The position numbers and the translations under genes were made by a program. Below are positions 33,321 through 44,735 of a stretch of DNA of 64,000 bases, one piece after another (the first letter of the stretch is position 1; every line of letters starts with the position of its first letter). Source of the stretch: Phanerochaete sordida. Taxonomy: Eukaryota; Basidiomycota; Agaricomycetes; Polyporales; Phanerochaetaceae. The notes beneath the pieces were generated by a model. It saw nothing but the letters and a program-made list of their open reading frames with translations, did no database searches and was not told the origin of the DNA. The stretch is taken from assembly GCA_019973155.2 (NCBI GenBank), contig BPQB01000009.1, forward strand, positions 434,001 through 498,000, given 5' to 3'.

Positions 33321-35401
33321 GGCTGTGTTTGTGGGGAGAGGCGGGGAGGGCAGACAGGGGACTGGCGGGTCATGGCTGGGCGCGCCTGGCGTTGGTTATA
33401 AGGAGCGGGCAGCTGGGTGTCGCTGCAGGCCAGCATGACCGCCATGCTGACTAAGCACCCCATGACATCAGGAGGGCGGCATCGACTGGGCGGCAGGCGC
33501 GTACGTGACCATCGCCCGCGCCTCGCCCTCCCGCACACGTTCTCCCGCCCAGCGCTCACACAGAGCCCTCGCCATCGCCGGCGGCCGCCAGCGCGCCCGA
33601 AGCGGTGAGTAAACATTGCCCAGGCCCCGACGCCGTCCACCCACCAGGCGCACCCGTAGCACCTCTTTCGCCCATGCGCGGACCCCGCCACTAATCCGCC
33701 AACCCTGTTTCCATTTCTTGAAACGTGCCCTGCCCGCGTTGGGCAGAGCCTGCCTCTCGCTTTGACCGTACAGCGACCAGCTGGCACGGAGCCTGCAAGA
33801 TGCACTCACCGGTGTGGACTGGCTTTAGGTCACGTTGCAGGTCCAGGCGACCCGCAGTGAGAGCTCGGGAGTGCCACGCATGCACGAGCTGGCGTGTTGA
33901 CGTACCCCGCTGGTGAGTCCCCAGCTGCCTTCCATATTGCGGCGGTGATGAGAACCGTCCGTACTCCACCCGCACAGTCTGCTGAGCCCCCTGAAAGGCC
34001 ATGCATCACGCACGGTGTTCTACCAAGCAAGGCCGGATGTTCGGGGTCGCAGACGCTGAGACCGGTATCACAGTTTGGAATAGCCTTCGTGGCGCAGCGC
34101 TGCGTGCCTGCCGCAAGCCTGCCGTCACCAGCTTCTGTTCTCCGTTCTGACAGCCGCGGTCCCAACTGTGCCAGAGCCAACACCCGTGCGCACATTGCTG
34201 CCGACGTACGGCATGCCAACGCATGTCTTCCCACACGCACAAGCGACAAGAGCTCCCGCTGCTGAGCCCGAGGGTCACAGCCCAGGCGGACACAGGCACG
34301 CCCGCGACTCTGCGTCCGCGCTGCAATAACGAGCATGAAACCCACCCGCATCGATCGCCCCGCGATTTCACCCGCGCACCGCTGCGAAGTCGCGCCGTAA
34401 GACACGCTACGCGGCGTCGCGCGCCGCGCCAGGAACGTTCGTCGCGGAGCCTTCCTGCGGGCCTTCCCCTGCGAAACCGCTGCGACGACGCGGCCCGCAG
34501 GCCCCAGGCCTCGGCGACGCACGCGTGGGTGCCTCGCCGAACCTTACTCATGGCAACAAGCGCGTCCTGGGTGCGCACCGCCCCAGAGTCCCAGACCGCC
34601 GCGCGCCCCCTGTCCCGCGCGCCTGCCCGCGCCCTCGCAGCGGCACGCAGCGGCGCACGCCCGCATGGGGATCCGCATGGGCGTAGCGTTGCAAATTGGC
34701 GGGCCCCGCGCCGCTCCTGTGTCGCGCTGAGCAAGGCTCCGATTGCGGGCGCGGGGACGCGCCGCGGCGTGTCTCGGCGGGAGGCAGCGCGCGCGGCCGA
34801 CCCTCGCGTACGCACACGTACGCGCTGGGCGGCCGGTGCGCTTACAAAGACGGTGGCGGCGGGCTCTGGGCCTGATGGCTGATGCCTGACAAAGTCGACG
34901 GAGTCAACGGACGGAGGGCTGGAAGGAAAACTGGCTTCGCTCGGCGCGCGAAGCACCGACAGGGCGCGTTAGTCAGCGGCTCTAGTGGCGGGAGCGCGAG
35001 GAGGGAGTCAGTCTCGGAAGCGGAGGTTCTGCCGCGCTGCTGGACATCAGAAAGAGGCTGTGAGACACTCCAGATAGCAGGCATACCCTGATTACGCATT
35101 GTATGACTGCAGGGGCATCGCGAGCCAGAGGTTCGGAGGACAATGAAGATTAAGCGAGCGACGATAGAGTACTGTCCATGCGAGGGGTCGAGCTGCTAGC
35201 TGAGTAAGAGTCGGCCACAGGCCGTGACGTCGCCGAGATGTCTGGATACATATTCAATAAGAGGTACGGGTATGCGAGTGAGCAGGACAGCGGTGCTCAA
35301 TGTCCGATAGGAAGCGAGCGAGTGGGGTCCGTTGGAGCGTACAACAGATGCTGAGTACATCCAGGGTATAGGTGCAGGGTATCATTAGGTATGCAAGGTG
35401 T
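33321..35401. other. GC-rich 2-kb spacer, no gene recognised
   Basis: Between the start of Egt1 and the 3' end of the palmitoyltransferase. Long open frames overlap on both strands (about 34.0-34.95 kb) and are rich in Arg, Ala and Ser, as expected from GC-rich noncoding DNA. No family motif or ordered splice sites were found. The right end near 33.4 kb carries the Egt1 promoter. Confidence 0.4.
33396..33401 (-). promoter_or_regulatory. Possible TATA box of egt1
   Basis: A TTATAA palindrome about 76 bases upstream of the ATG at 33320 on the minus strand, in an otherwise GC-rich stretch. Confidence 0.35.
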
Positions 35402-36891
35402 TCATGAGATCTTGTCGACGTCGACAAGTTCGCTCGCCAAGCGCGCGAGCAGCTCGTCGGCTTTGGGGTTTCGCGGGAAGGTTATGCCGTCGCCGACGCT
35501 GCGATGCAACGTTTTCGACGGTCAGAAAGTCGTCAGCGATTATAGGCGGGACACGCACCCGCCTCCACCGTAGCAGACACGACCGACCCATCCGTATGGC
35601 TTGTCATAGCCGAGGACTTGGGCCCAGTTCTTCCTCCACCCAAGATCATAGACCTTGATGTAGCCATGCGCGTCGCGAATCAGGCGACGTTGGCTGAACG
35701 ACAGCTCGTGTTCGAGAGGCGGGTCGGACAGTCGATGCTGATTGGACGCGTGCTGCTGCGGGAGTGGCGGAAGCTTGCGTAGGAGCTGGAAGGGAGAGAG
35801 ATGTTCGAGCGTAGTCTGGTTCGTCCTGCTGACGCGTTAATAAGGCTCGCGTCAATTGTTGAAGACGACATACGAAACGAGGAAGGCGTGATAGATTGCG
35901 AATGGGCCAAGGACCATTGTCAAGATAATTCCCGCCATGCCAAGCGACATCGCGTGGAGAGGAGTCGCGTCATCCTTAAGATTCTATGAGCATACACCAG
36001 GATCAGTAATATAGTAGGACTTACAATGTTCAGCGGGTTCGTGAAGGCGTAATATGTGGCTGATACAGAGACACAGGCGATATACAGGGAAAGGAGGGAG
36101 ATACATGTGATGAAGTGAAGGAATGACGTGTAGTTTCGATGGCCCTGTGGCGCAAGTGTCTCAGCAAGAGCATCATTCACTGTCCGTATTCACGTACGAG
36201 GCACTTGTAACCCAGCCACATGCAGTGGTGGTCTGTCATGCAGGAGGTGAGATGTACCCTCGAGCAAATATTCAATTATCTCGTACCCATTTTCAGGACG
36301 CAGCGGCCACAGTGTGAGCAGCTAAAACGGTTCAGTGAGACATGACCCGCTTTGAACGGAGATGTACGCACTGATGCGCCCGCTCTGGTTTGGGAGCCCA
36401 GCACTTGCGGCACCATCTGCCCGGGTAGCTGTAATCAAAGTCGTCCGCAAGCAAGGCTTGGGTCAGGTTCATGTCTTCGGCCTCCGCATTCTCCTTCTGC
36501 TGTGATGGCCGGCCAGGATCGCGCGTAATGATCGTGATGAGGGAGGAAAACGCGAGCAGCGTGAGTGCGTATGAAACGCAAAGGTGCTGGGTAAAGCGCC
36601 ACGAGTCGTGCAGGATGCCCAAATGATATCGTGTGAGCAGAATCAACCACGAAGGTTGGGGTGCAAGCAGGAACAGCACGGTCACTGCGCAGAAGGGGGA
36701 ATGCTGTCAGTACATCCACGGAGGTTCCGGTCATACAAGCGCGTCAGGAACATACCGCATGTCGGCAGGAAATGATACCACCTCCGCGGGGGAGCGTCCT
36801 TTTCCTCCTCGTCATCGTGCGCCGCGGCGTAGCTGGGCGGGGGAATCGAAGGCACTGGGCCAAAGTCCAACAATGGCCGGTCCCGCGACAT
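35402..36891 (-). CDS. DHHC-type protein S-palmitoyltransferase
   Basis: Eight exons give 371 residues: 36756-36891, 36372-36684, 36287-36321, 36198-36232, 36025-36144, 35874-35983, 35559-35828, 35402-35498. The cysteine-rich domain reads RWCRKCWAPKPERAH, then CSHCGRCVLKMDHHC, then GHRNYTSF, with the catalytic Cys in DHHC. Two membrane spans precede it (VTVLFLLAPQPSWLILL, VSYALTLLAFSSLITII) and two follow (FITCISLLSLYIACVSV, MAGIILTMVLGPFAIYHAF). The usual TTxE region appears as NQTTLEHLSPF. These enzymes attach palmitate to cysteines of membrane proteins at Golgi, vacuole or plasma membrane. The residue after DHHC is Met, not the usual Pro. An earlier start at about 37058 would need another exon and is less likely. 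Confidence 0.9.
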
Positions 36892-37258
36892 GGCAAAGAA
36901 GTGGTCGTGAGGGAAGAGCTGCAAGCAGTGTATTGCATGGCGCCTGCTGAAAATACCCCCGCCTGCGCTCGAGCGCCCAAGCGCGGGGATGCCGCCGGGC
37001 GCGGGGTCGTGTTTCTGGCGTCTTGGATCTTCCGCTTTCTCGTCTCCGCCATCGCCATGTCCTCAAGCTCGAAAGTCTAGCTTTGCTCCTCCAGTTTGTC
37101 TGATAGTCGCACGAGATCGCGGGATATAGGGTACTGGGATTAGAATTGTGTCGCGGTCGGAGTATCCGGGTCAGGTTCGTGCCATTCTCGTCCATCTGCC
37201 TCTGAGTGCTAAGTGCAGAAGTAGGCTTTTGCCGAGGCGTCCTTGACTGTCTCTCGTC
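36892..37258. promoter_or_regulatory. Divergent promoter region
   Basis: 367 bases between the start of the palmitoyltransferase and that of the F-box gene. No distinct element recognised. Confidence 0.45.
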
Positions 37259-38479
37259 ATGGATAGGTGTCCCCCAGAGATCCATTCGAGGATCCTCCAA
37301 TATGCCTGCTTGGGAGACGGCACCACAGGGTGTGCCTTGTCTCGCGTATCTCGTTACATCCGTCAAGTATCATACCCGTACCAATGGCAATGCATTTCCC
37401 TGGCCGGTTTCAAGCGCGTCGTTCAACTAGCGAAGGAGATACGGAAGGCGCGAGGCAGAAGACCCGTCTACCACCTATTCCTCTGTGATCGGTATTCACC
37501 TCCGCCAGATTGCTTTCCTCACCCCGACGACCAGACGGCTTACGACCTCGATCTCCTGCCTGCCTTGACCACAATCCTGGGCTATGCATCAGAGACAGTC
37601 GAGACCCTGGTCTTCTTCTCCGATGCATGCTTCTTCAACGGCGCCATGGGCGTGCGTCATCTGCTGTCGTTCTCGTACCCTAATCTCCGCGAGCTCACCG
37701 TGCGAGCCAGCTGCACGCCTAGGCAGCTCGCCAGCCCGCGGTCAGGGGACGTGGCACCATCGCAAGCTCCACGCCTCGAACGACTGCACCTCGCGCTACC
37801 CTACCACGGCCTCGCTGAGCAAGGCGACAATCTACAGGCCACACACAACCTCGTGCACTCGATTTCGCCTGCGATCTCACACCTGCGCCTCACGATGCTG
37901 GACAAGTGGGGGAACAAGCGGGTGGTGGAGGTCCTGCATGCGGAGCTGGCCGCAGCGACCATCGTCCCTCGCGTCCTAGACCTGCCTTCTGCCCCCTGGG
38001 ACACTGGTGTCCGGAACTCCTTGACAGCCAGTGCGGTCACGTGGGATCCCCTCCTGCCTGACGGCCTAAAATTCTTCGCAATCCAGCCGAGCCCGACCTC
38101 GACGTTCTACTGTTCGTGCTGCATGGACCACCGCGGCGACGTCGACGTCATCAGAATCCTCGAGTGCATGTCCGCCCTCGCGAACAAGGATCGCTTCTCC
38201 TACATGGATCGGCGTCCAATAACTGTCAGGAAGTGTCGCACCGACCCGATGGAAGTGGCCGGCTACGGATATGTGGAGGCAAGGAACGACTGGGAAGAGC
38301 GCATTCAGGAAGGACACGGATGTTGGAAGCAGAGGAATATCATCGACTCGGACGATGACGACGACGCCACCGCGGACGGCCACCGTATCAGACTTCCTTC
38401 CATTCTCCTCATCCCTGAGCTACGGATGTCACGAATCTCAAAATTCCGCAATGCTGTGAAACGTCTCAAGATGTGGTAG
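37259..38479 (+). CDS. F-box-like protein
   Basis: Single exon, 406 residues. The N-terminus DRCPPEIHSRILQYACLGDG...ALSRVSRYIRQVSYPYQWQCI (residues 2-46) has the helix pattern of an F-box; the next part carries weak leucine-rich strands (SYPNLRELTVRAS, PRLERLHLALPYHG, AISHLRLTMLD). The C-terminal part contains a short CSCCMDH cysteine cluster and a run of six acidic residues near IIDSDDDDD, then a basic end. Architecture and length resemble the F-box gene at 11611, which also begins MxRCP. It probably acts as a substrate receptor of an SCF ubiquitin ligase; the target is unknown. It converges with the arrestin-like gene only about 150 bases away. Confidence 0.6.
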   Translation: MDRCPPEIHSRILQYACLGDGTTGCALSRVSRYIRQVSYPYQWQCISLAGFKRVVQLAKEIRKARGRRPVYHLFLCDRYSPPPDCFPHPDDQTAYDLDLLPALTTILGYASETVETLVFFSDACFFNGAMGVRHLLSFSYPNLRELTVRASCTPRQLASPRSGDVAPSQAPRLERLHLALPYHGLAEQGDNLQATHNLVHSISPAISHLRLTMLDKWGNKRVVEVLHAELAAATIVPRVLDLPSAPWDTGVRNSLTASAVTWDPLLPDGLKFFAIQPSPTSTFYCSCCMDHRGDVDVIRILECMSALANKDRFSYMDRRPITVRKCRTDPMEVAGYGYVEARNDWEERIQEGHGCWKQRNIIDSDDDDDATADGHRIRLPSILLIPELRMSRISKFRNAVKRLKMW

Positions 38480-38631
38480 GGTCATCTATTCCTGGTATCC
38501 TTGGTTATTTATCACACTGTACATCATTCCATAGACAATCACTGTACGAGTTTGCACAGTTTCCTCGTCCTTTATTGCTCTAGTATCCCTCCCGAACATT
38601 GGACCATCGTGTACTTGTATCCACCGGACTG

Positions 38632-40046
38632 TTAGTTTTTCTCATCTCCGTTAGCCCATGAGCTCGCATCGAAGTATCCCCTGTAGATGTGGAGTTAGCC
38701 CGGCCCTTGATATATGTTAGCAAATTTACTCACGGGGGAAGATCGAGCTGCGGTGGGGGACCTTGCCACGGTTGGCCTGGTGGCGGCATGGAGGAAATGA
38801 CCGGCATGACAAAGTCGAGCTTCGTATCGTTCCCAATGCCAGGGAAATCAATCTTCAGCCGTGCATTATACTGCGAGGACGTCAGCCGACCCTATCTGCG
38901 ATGCATTGGAATGCACCCACCTCCACGGTCATCGTGTCGGTGCTGAACGACGGCGGACAGTTCAGAACGAACGACGATCGGAATGTTACCTCCTGCTTCC
39001 ACTGTCCCTTGTGCTTCTTCTCATCATGCGAGTCGTGGGATGGGATCCAGGTTTTGCGGAGCCCTTGGACCTGCACCGCGTCGGAAAAGTGGGGGTCGTC
39101 GCTCTCGCCGAAGCCCGCGAGGTAGCCCACGGTGTGGTCGCTGCTGCCGTTCGTGTGACCTTGGGCTTTCACCCAGATCTTCGACTCCATCTTGAGCTCG
39201 TACTTCTTCGGGTTCTGCGGAGGCTCGGGGAAGATCTCCTCATCCTCCTTGTGCTCATCAGCCTTCATGGTCTTCGACACGGTGACGACGTTCAAGGTAA
39301 GAGGGATTGGCGTCAGGACTGGGAAGGCCTCCATGTCCGGGAAGATGAGCTGTGAAGCAAAATCGTTGGTACAGGCGTAGCGAGAGGTCACCGCACACTC
39401 ACAATTGCTTGGACTTGGGCATAATCTCCCCAAATTCCGCGGCGGATCTCGTCTCTTGCCTCAAGAGTCTTCCAGCCACCGTTCCAACCCAAGCTCAACA
39501 CTGAGCGCAGGTTTGCTCCGCGAGGTTCGGCTGGAAGGACAGGAAACGCTATCTGCGTTCTACGGTTGAAGTGAAGGCCATGACGCTCTCCCACCGCTTC
39601 CAGGAAGTAGCCGACCGTCCCCTCCCAGTGGAATCCCGAATATGAACAAGAGGGCGGGAGGCGAGGGGGCAAAGCGAAGCGGAATGGAAGCCTCAGGACG
39701 TGCGAGCCAGGCTGGGGATACAGAGTCGAACCCTTCTGCCATAGCGAGATGTTCTCCCGGCACAGGTCGACCTGGTTTCGGTGCGTGATTTGGCGAGGGG
39801 GCTGCCCTGGAGGTCCTGGCAGCTGTTTGGTGACTTTCCTGCGTCTGGACGTCAGACAAACAACGCGTAGAAACCGCGTTGGACGCACGTCATGATGGAA
39901 CCTCGCAGCTTTATGTGGACCTCTTCGATGTTGTCCTCCATGAGCTTAGGGAAGTAAAGGTCCACTGCACCCTCGACAAACTCCCCGGATACGTGCAAAC
40001 GCGGGTCGAATAATAGGTTCACAGCTTCGAGTTCATCCTTGCCCAT
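38632..40046 (-). CDS. Arrestin-like protein
   Basis: Five exons give 404 residues: 39889-40046, 39403-39844, 38921-39349, 38734-38870, 38632-38680. The start LLFDPRLHVSGEFVEGAVDL...EEVHIKLRGS is the first sheet of an arrestin N-domain, followed by QVDLCRENISLWQKGS, the LRLPFRFALP edge and a second arrestin domain (FPVLTPIPLTLNVVTVSK, then KMESKIWVKAQ). Fungal arrestins act as adaptors that carry ubiquitin ligases to membrane cargo, or in signalling. No PPxY motif for Rsp5 binding is seen, though the C-terminus is proline-rich (SSMPPPGQPWQGPPPQ). A noncanonical role is therefore possible. It is divergent from the gelsolin-like gene across a 498-base region. Confidence 0.75.
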
Positions 40047-40544
40047 GGTCGAATGTTGGAGGTGGGAACAGGCTGTTGTGGTAGTAGTAGTGATGTAGTG
40101 GTGGACTCGACGCGTTGGCGGGTGTCATCTCGAGGCCCTATGCTTTATATGGGGATGTTCGGGAGGCAGTGCCTCTGCCGTCGCCATCTGCGCGCGGATA
40201 ACATGAGATCGAGGGTAGAGGAGAACTGTACAGCGCGGTTTGTGATCATGATCCTGTACCCGCGGATGCATCGCCTCGCGCGGCTCATAGCACCGTCTGA
40301 ACGCGACGTTCATGAGTCTGCATCACGTATGGATCAAGCAACGCACCGCCCATAACAACCCCTGTCGATGTAGTGGCAGACCGCCGAGGGAACGCGAAGG
40401 GAACGATGCAGCCAAGAACCAATCAGCACGTCCGAGTCGGAGGATAGGCTCCCAGAACACCGACAACAGCCAGAGGCCCAGCTGACAACCGACCAGCGCT
40501 GTGCTTGTACCAGACGATCCACTACGGATCTGCACTTGTGAGCC
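40047..40544. promoter_or_regulatory. Divergent promoter region
   Basis: 498 bases shared by the arrestin-like gene and the gelsolin/severin gene; the minus-strand TATA-like site at 40144 lies within it. Confidence 0.45.
40144..40149 (-). promoter_or_regulatory. Possible TATA box of arrestin-like gene
   Basis: TATAAA on the minus strand, about 98 bases upstream of the ATG at 40046. Confidence 0.4.
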
Positions 40545-41932
40545 ATGGCTGAAGGACCTCTGTTGACGCGTCCGACGAAGTACAATATCGAGGACTCCAA
40601 CATCGCGCTGTTGGGTTCAGATGTACGTAGCGTCGCTGGCGACTTGCATCACGGGCCTGGCGCGTTATTGACAGGGTCGCATATCAGTTGGAGAAGAAGG
40701 TCAGAGAGCATGCAGGCGATAAGGATCCTGCATGGGAGTCTGCAGGAAAGGTAGCCGGCACCCAGATCTGGCGGATCGAGAAGTTCTCCGTCGTCGAATG
40801 GCCCAAGACACGCTTCGGCTCGTTCTACGACGGCGACTCGTACATCGTCTTGCATGTGAGTGTGCTCTTGAGGTGTCGTGATTCTTGTCCATACTCAAAC
40901 AATTTGCGTCCGCGAAGACGTACAAGCCGTCCCCCGACTCGGAGGAGCTGGCATACAACCTGCACTTCTGGCTCGGTTCGGAGACTTCACAAGATGAAGC
41001 TTGCACAGCAGCCTACAAGACCGTGGAGCTGGATGACCGTGGGTGTACCTCTACTACAGCCCTTGCGTCGTTCTCAAAGCGATGTCTTTCACAGATCTCG
41101 GGGAGAAGCCAGTCCAGTACCGCGAGATTCAAGGCTACGAATCCCCGAAGTTCTTGTCCTACTTCCCGCGCTTCCTCTGTATGAAGGGCGGCGTAGCCAC
41201 CGGATTCCACCACGTTTCTTCCCCACCGCCAGACAACAGCCGTCGGCTGTACAGAGTCACAGCGTCTGGCCACCAGCTAGTCGTCCGTGAGGTCCTGCCG
41301 GAGGCCTCCAGCCTCGTGCCTGGCGACGCCTATATCCTCGACATGGGCACCAAGGTCTGGCAGCTCAACACGAAGGGCAGCGTCGGGAAAGAAAGGTTCA
41401 AAGCCGCCGAATTTGCGCACGCATTGGCGAACGACCGAAACGTGACCGAATCCTGCGAGGTGACCGTCTACGGTGCGTCTGCCTCATTGTTCAGGATCCC
41501 ACCGAATTTGACAAAGGATGTGCTCTAGACGAGGGAGGGCATGGCGCTGGCATCTTCCTCGCGGAGCTCGGGCTGGACGGCGTTCCCGCTGCCCCTGCAG
41601 CGCCCGCGCCTGCCGCCAAGTCACCCACCCTGTACCGCCTGTCCGACGCCTCAGGCAAAGTGTCGTTCGAGAGCGTCGAGCCTGTGTCTCGGGCAAGCCT
41701 CTCGTCGTCGGATGCCTCCTTGCTGGACGACACCGCCAACCCCACTGCTCCAGCGGTCTATGTCTGGATCGGGAAGGATGCTTCGCTGGGCGAGAGGCGT
41801 TTGGCCCCGCAGTACGCGCAGTACTACCTCTACAGCAAGGGCGACGAAGGGCGGGGCTGTTTCGCCGCAAACATTGTGAAGATGAAGGAAGGCCGCGAAA
41901 CAGAGGCATTCTTGCGCATCTTGGGCGCGTAA
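40545..41932 (+). CDS. Gelsolin/severin-family actin-binding protein
   Basis: Five exons give 382 residues: 40545-40622, 40688-40855, 40918-41038, 41095-41472, 41529-41932. It has three gelsolin-like repeats, the severin/fragmin size class. Repeat 1 shows DPAWESAGKVAGTQIWRIEKF, FGSFYDGDSYIVLH, HFWLGSETSQDEA and AAYKTVELDD. Repeat 2 has RRLYRVTAS, LVPGDAYILDMGTKVWQ and KERFKAAEFAHAL. Repeat 3 has LYRLSDASGKVSFE, AVYVWIGKDASLGE and the end EAFLRILGA. The family severs and caps actin filaments in a calcium-dependent way; the Asp and Glu positions of the calcium sites look kept. The exon 3 acceptor (AAG) is the weakest splice call. It converges with the DCAF-like gene across 137 bases. Confidence 0.9.
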
Positions 41933-42069
41933 TGTAAGCTGTCGAGGAGCTGGGCGGATCATATGGACGGTAGTGAAAGGATTTAGAAAGAACTTGGAAT
42001 GCATGCTGATATGCGTCATATAACCTCTCGGGGATGTAATGTAGAGCTGAAGCTTGTAGCGGAGTACAA

Positions 42070-44241
42070 TCATGTCTCGTCCATGACAAAATCGTCGTCA
42101 GAGTCCGGGGACCATCTGTTAGATGCAAAGATATCCAGACTACCTTCACTGCGCAAGATTCTGTAATTCAATCAGACACCGCGAGGTTAACTACGCAGGG
42201 AACAGCGGCTTACTCGTCAAATAGAGCGATCGTGTTGATGTCGTTGCGGTCGACATCGGGGTCGTCCAAGTCCCGCCCCTGGGTAAGGGCGCGAATCATG
42301 CGCCCTCTGTCTTCGGGATTGGGACCGGGGAGTTCGCGGACCTCTTGGGGCGTCAGAGGCATGTCAGCGATGCAAGGCGTGTCCGACGTTGGGCTATGAA
42401 GCAGGATATGCCGTTCTACACCCGCCGTCACGAGGTACGGCCAGTGTGGGTGCCAAAGCGTCGAATTGACGATAGACTTGTGGCCTATACAAGGTGTTGA
42501 GTGAAACGCATCAACAGAAGATAAGTCATGGACCCACCAGCCAGACGACAGTGTGGTCGTGAGAGCTCCATGGGTATATATCTATCGCTAGCCGCTGTCG
42601 CTGCGAATCCTACTCGCAAACAATATTATTGCATGGGCCTTTGTCATGAGAACATGGGAGCGTACCGACTGGATCCTCTACGAGCGCACCCCATTGCTCG
42701 TAGTCGATAACTTGTTGGTGTTCGCGCAGCAGCGAATCCGACGGCAGCTTCCAGACGTACGCACGGAAGTCGTCTGAGCCGGTAGAGTAATAGTCGTCTT
42801 TATCCAATCCTGGCCCTCCAAACGAGCCGTGCTACACCGCAGAAAAAAAATGAGCCGAGAATCAATTATGGCTACAAGTACACGGCGACTTGCCTTGATG
42901 GTACATGAATTCGCGTACGTGCGTTCACCTGTGGGTATGTCGTTGCCGTCTGGCTGATATCGTCCAGAGCAGATCGCCAAGGGGTATGGGTCGGATATGC
43001 TGTAGATAGTGGGATAGTATCCGAGAAGTGTTACGGCCAATCTGGACCCTTTTATGGATCAGATGGGCCACATTTCGCGGACCGAGATGGTTACCTGTGC
43101 GATCAAATGTCACGCTCCCGATTTCGGGCTGACATAGGTGAGGAACAGAGGGTTTCGAGATCGAGGTCACAAACTGGTTCTAGCCATGAGCTCACGGAGA
43201 GGCTGAATATTCGAACGTCGTACCTTCTGTACAACCCCCTCATTGGACCGTAAACGCCGTGGACCGAATGCCATGCGAACATCGCGCAAACAAACTCCTG
43301 TCTTGTCACTCGTCAGGAAGAAGTGAGGAATTGTCGGATGATATTGAACGCCGCTGAAGTCCGCGGTCTGTTGTAGTGTAGCTTGCGCCTTGCTCATGCG
43401 CGATTCTGCTCGTCCATCATGTAAAACAACACGGCCATCTTCACTAGATTTAGTCGAATCAGTGCCTAAAAGACAGGTCTCTGCCACTTACCTCGCGCTG
43501 AGAAAGACGTCCTCCAACTCTGGGTGACAAGAGATGGCGCGAATGCTATCCTGAGAAGGGCTTCAGCATCATAGCATGTATTATCCATGAAATGGCCTAC
43601 AGTATGGGTCATGTACGAATCAGCATATCGCTCTGGGCTCGCGCTAAAGGTCGGCGCGCGCGACAAATCATACTTGTAGATCATATTGTCTGTGTCGCCT
43701 CTGTTAATATCAGTAAGTAATTTCATGCCTGAAGGAGAACGCCTACGAGTACAGATGTCGCCCAGAGTTCGAGAATGCGAGAGCGAAGACGTTCTCCTAA
43801 CGGACTCGGCGCGTCAATGATTCGATGACCATGTATTGACAATCTATTCAGCTTCACCCTAGGTCCGCGGAAAGAGTGTGACGGTCCTATGAGATCATCT
43901 TGGTGGAAGTCCCACAGGAAAATATACGGGTCTATCTGCGATGTCAGTCGCCTATACTTGCACATGCACAGGTCACGACGATGACGCGTACCGTCTCCTG
44001 CGCTGGCCAGCCATCGCCCGTCTCCTGAGAACGTGACACAATTCACGCAGGAGCTATGGCTAGAAAGCTTCCTGCATTACTTAGTGCTCAGCTAACAACT
44101 TCCAGTGTAGCCGACTACCAACCTCGAATACGGGAGTCCGCGACTAAGGAGCTTCTCGACACGGTCCTGTCTGAAACGACTCGCAGACTGCAACCGCGTC
44201 TCAGCGCGCAGAGTTTGAGATATCCCCAGGGACGCCTCCAT
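42070..44241 (-). CDS. DCAF-like WD40 protein (possible CUL4-DDB1 adaptor)
   Basis: Thirteen exons give 510 residues: 44123-44241, 43992-44059, 43858-43931, 43747-43796, 43601-43700, 43492-43550, 43224-43443, 43095-43179, 42894-43048, 42666-42831, 42538-42612, 42214-42484, 42070-42160. WD repeats are visible as CVNCVTFSGDGRWLASAGDD with IFLWDF, NVFALAFSNSGRHLYSG, IRAISCHPELEDVFLSAS with VVLHDGR, LAVTLLGYYPTIYS, DDYYSTGSDDFRAYVWKLP and IVNSTLWHPHWPYLVTAG. The layout (split propeller with an acidic C-terminus ending DSDDDFVMDET) resembles the DCAF5/DCAF6 group, receptors of CUL4 ubiquitin ligases. That assignment is by family resemblance only. Intron 9 (42832-42893) has a GC donor (GCAAGT). The N-terminus is helical and basic. 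Confidence 0.82.
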
Positions 44242-44735
44242 GCTGCACGCTACGGTGTATCCGGGTCATGTACCGAGGGTCGGTCTGGGCGAAGGCAAGC
44301 GAGGACGGCGCCACAAAGTCACAGACGCGCCCGTACTGGCGTCTAACGAATATATCCACCGAAATTTGCCAGTCGCTGCGTGCGTTTCGCAGACGAGGCA
44401 TGCCACAGCAAGGGAGCAGGCACACAAGTGCCAAGTCCACGTCGAAAGCGATATGAGATACCAGAGGAAGTTACGTACAAGCGATAGCGATACAAAGACA
44501 AAACCCTGGAGAAGAAGCCGGCATACGAGGCAGGCACGCCGCTTCTAGACTCCAGCTTGAGCAGAGGTGCTGGCCGGCAGGCAGTCGAGTTTTGGGTGAT
44601 TTCGCATGAGGTGTCATAGCATGGAAAAAGTGGGATGGGATAGTGCGAGATCATAACGCGGCGCCGCCATGGCAGGGATCCCACCTGCCGCACAGCGCAA
44701 ACAAGGAATCCTCTCTCGAGCGGGAAGCGTGCCGC
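44242..44735. other. Intergenic spacer
   Basis: 494 bases between the start of the DCAF-like gene and the stop of ribosomal protein S19, both on the minus strand. Only short unsupported frames. Confidence 0.5.

Noticed and set aside
34006..34956. A 316-codon minus-strand frame and a 219-codon plus-strand frame
   Set aside because: They overlap each other on opposite strands in GC-rich DNA, with Arg/Ala/Ser-rich translations and no domain.
44201..44440. Minus-strand frame upstream of the DCAF-like gene
   Set aside because: It overlaps exon 1 of that gene in another frame and has no family features.
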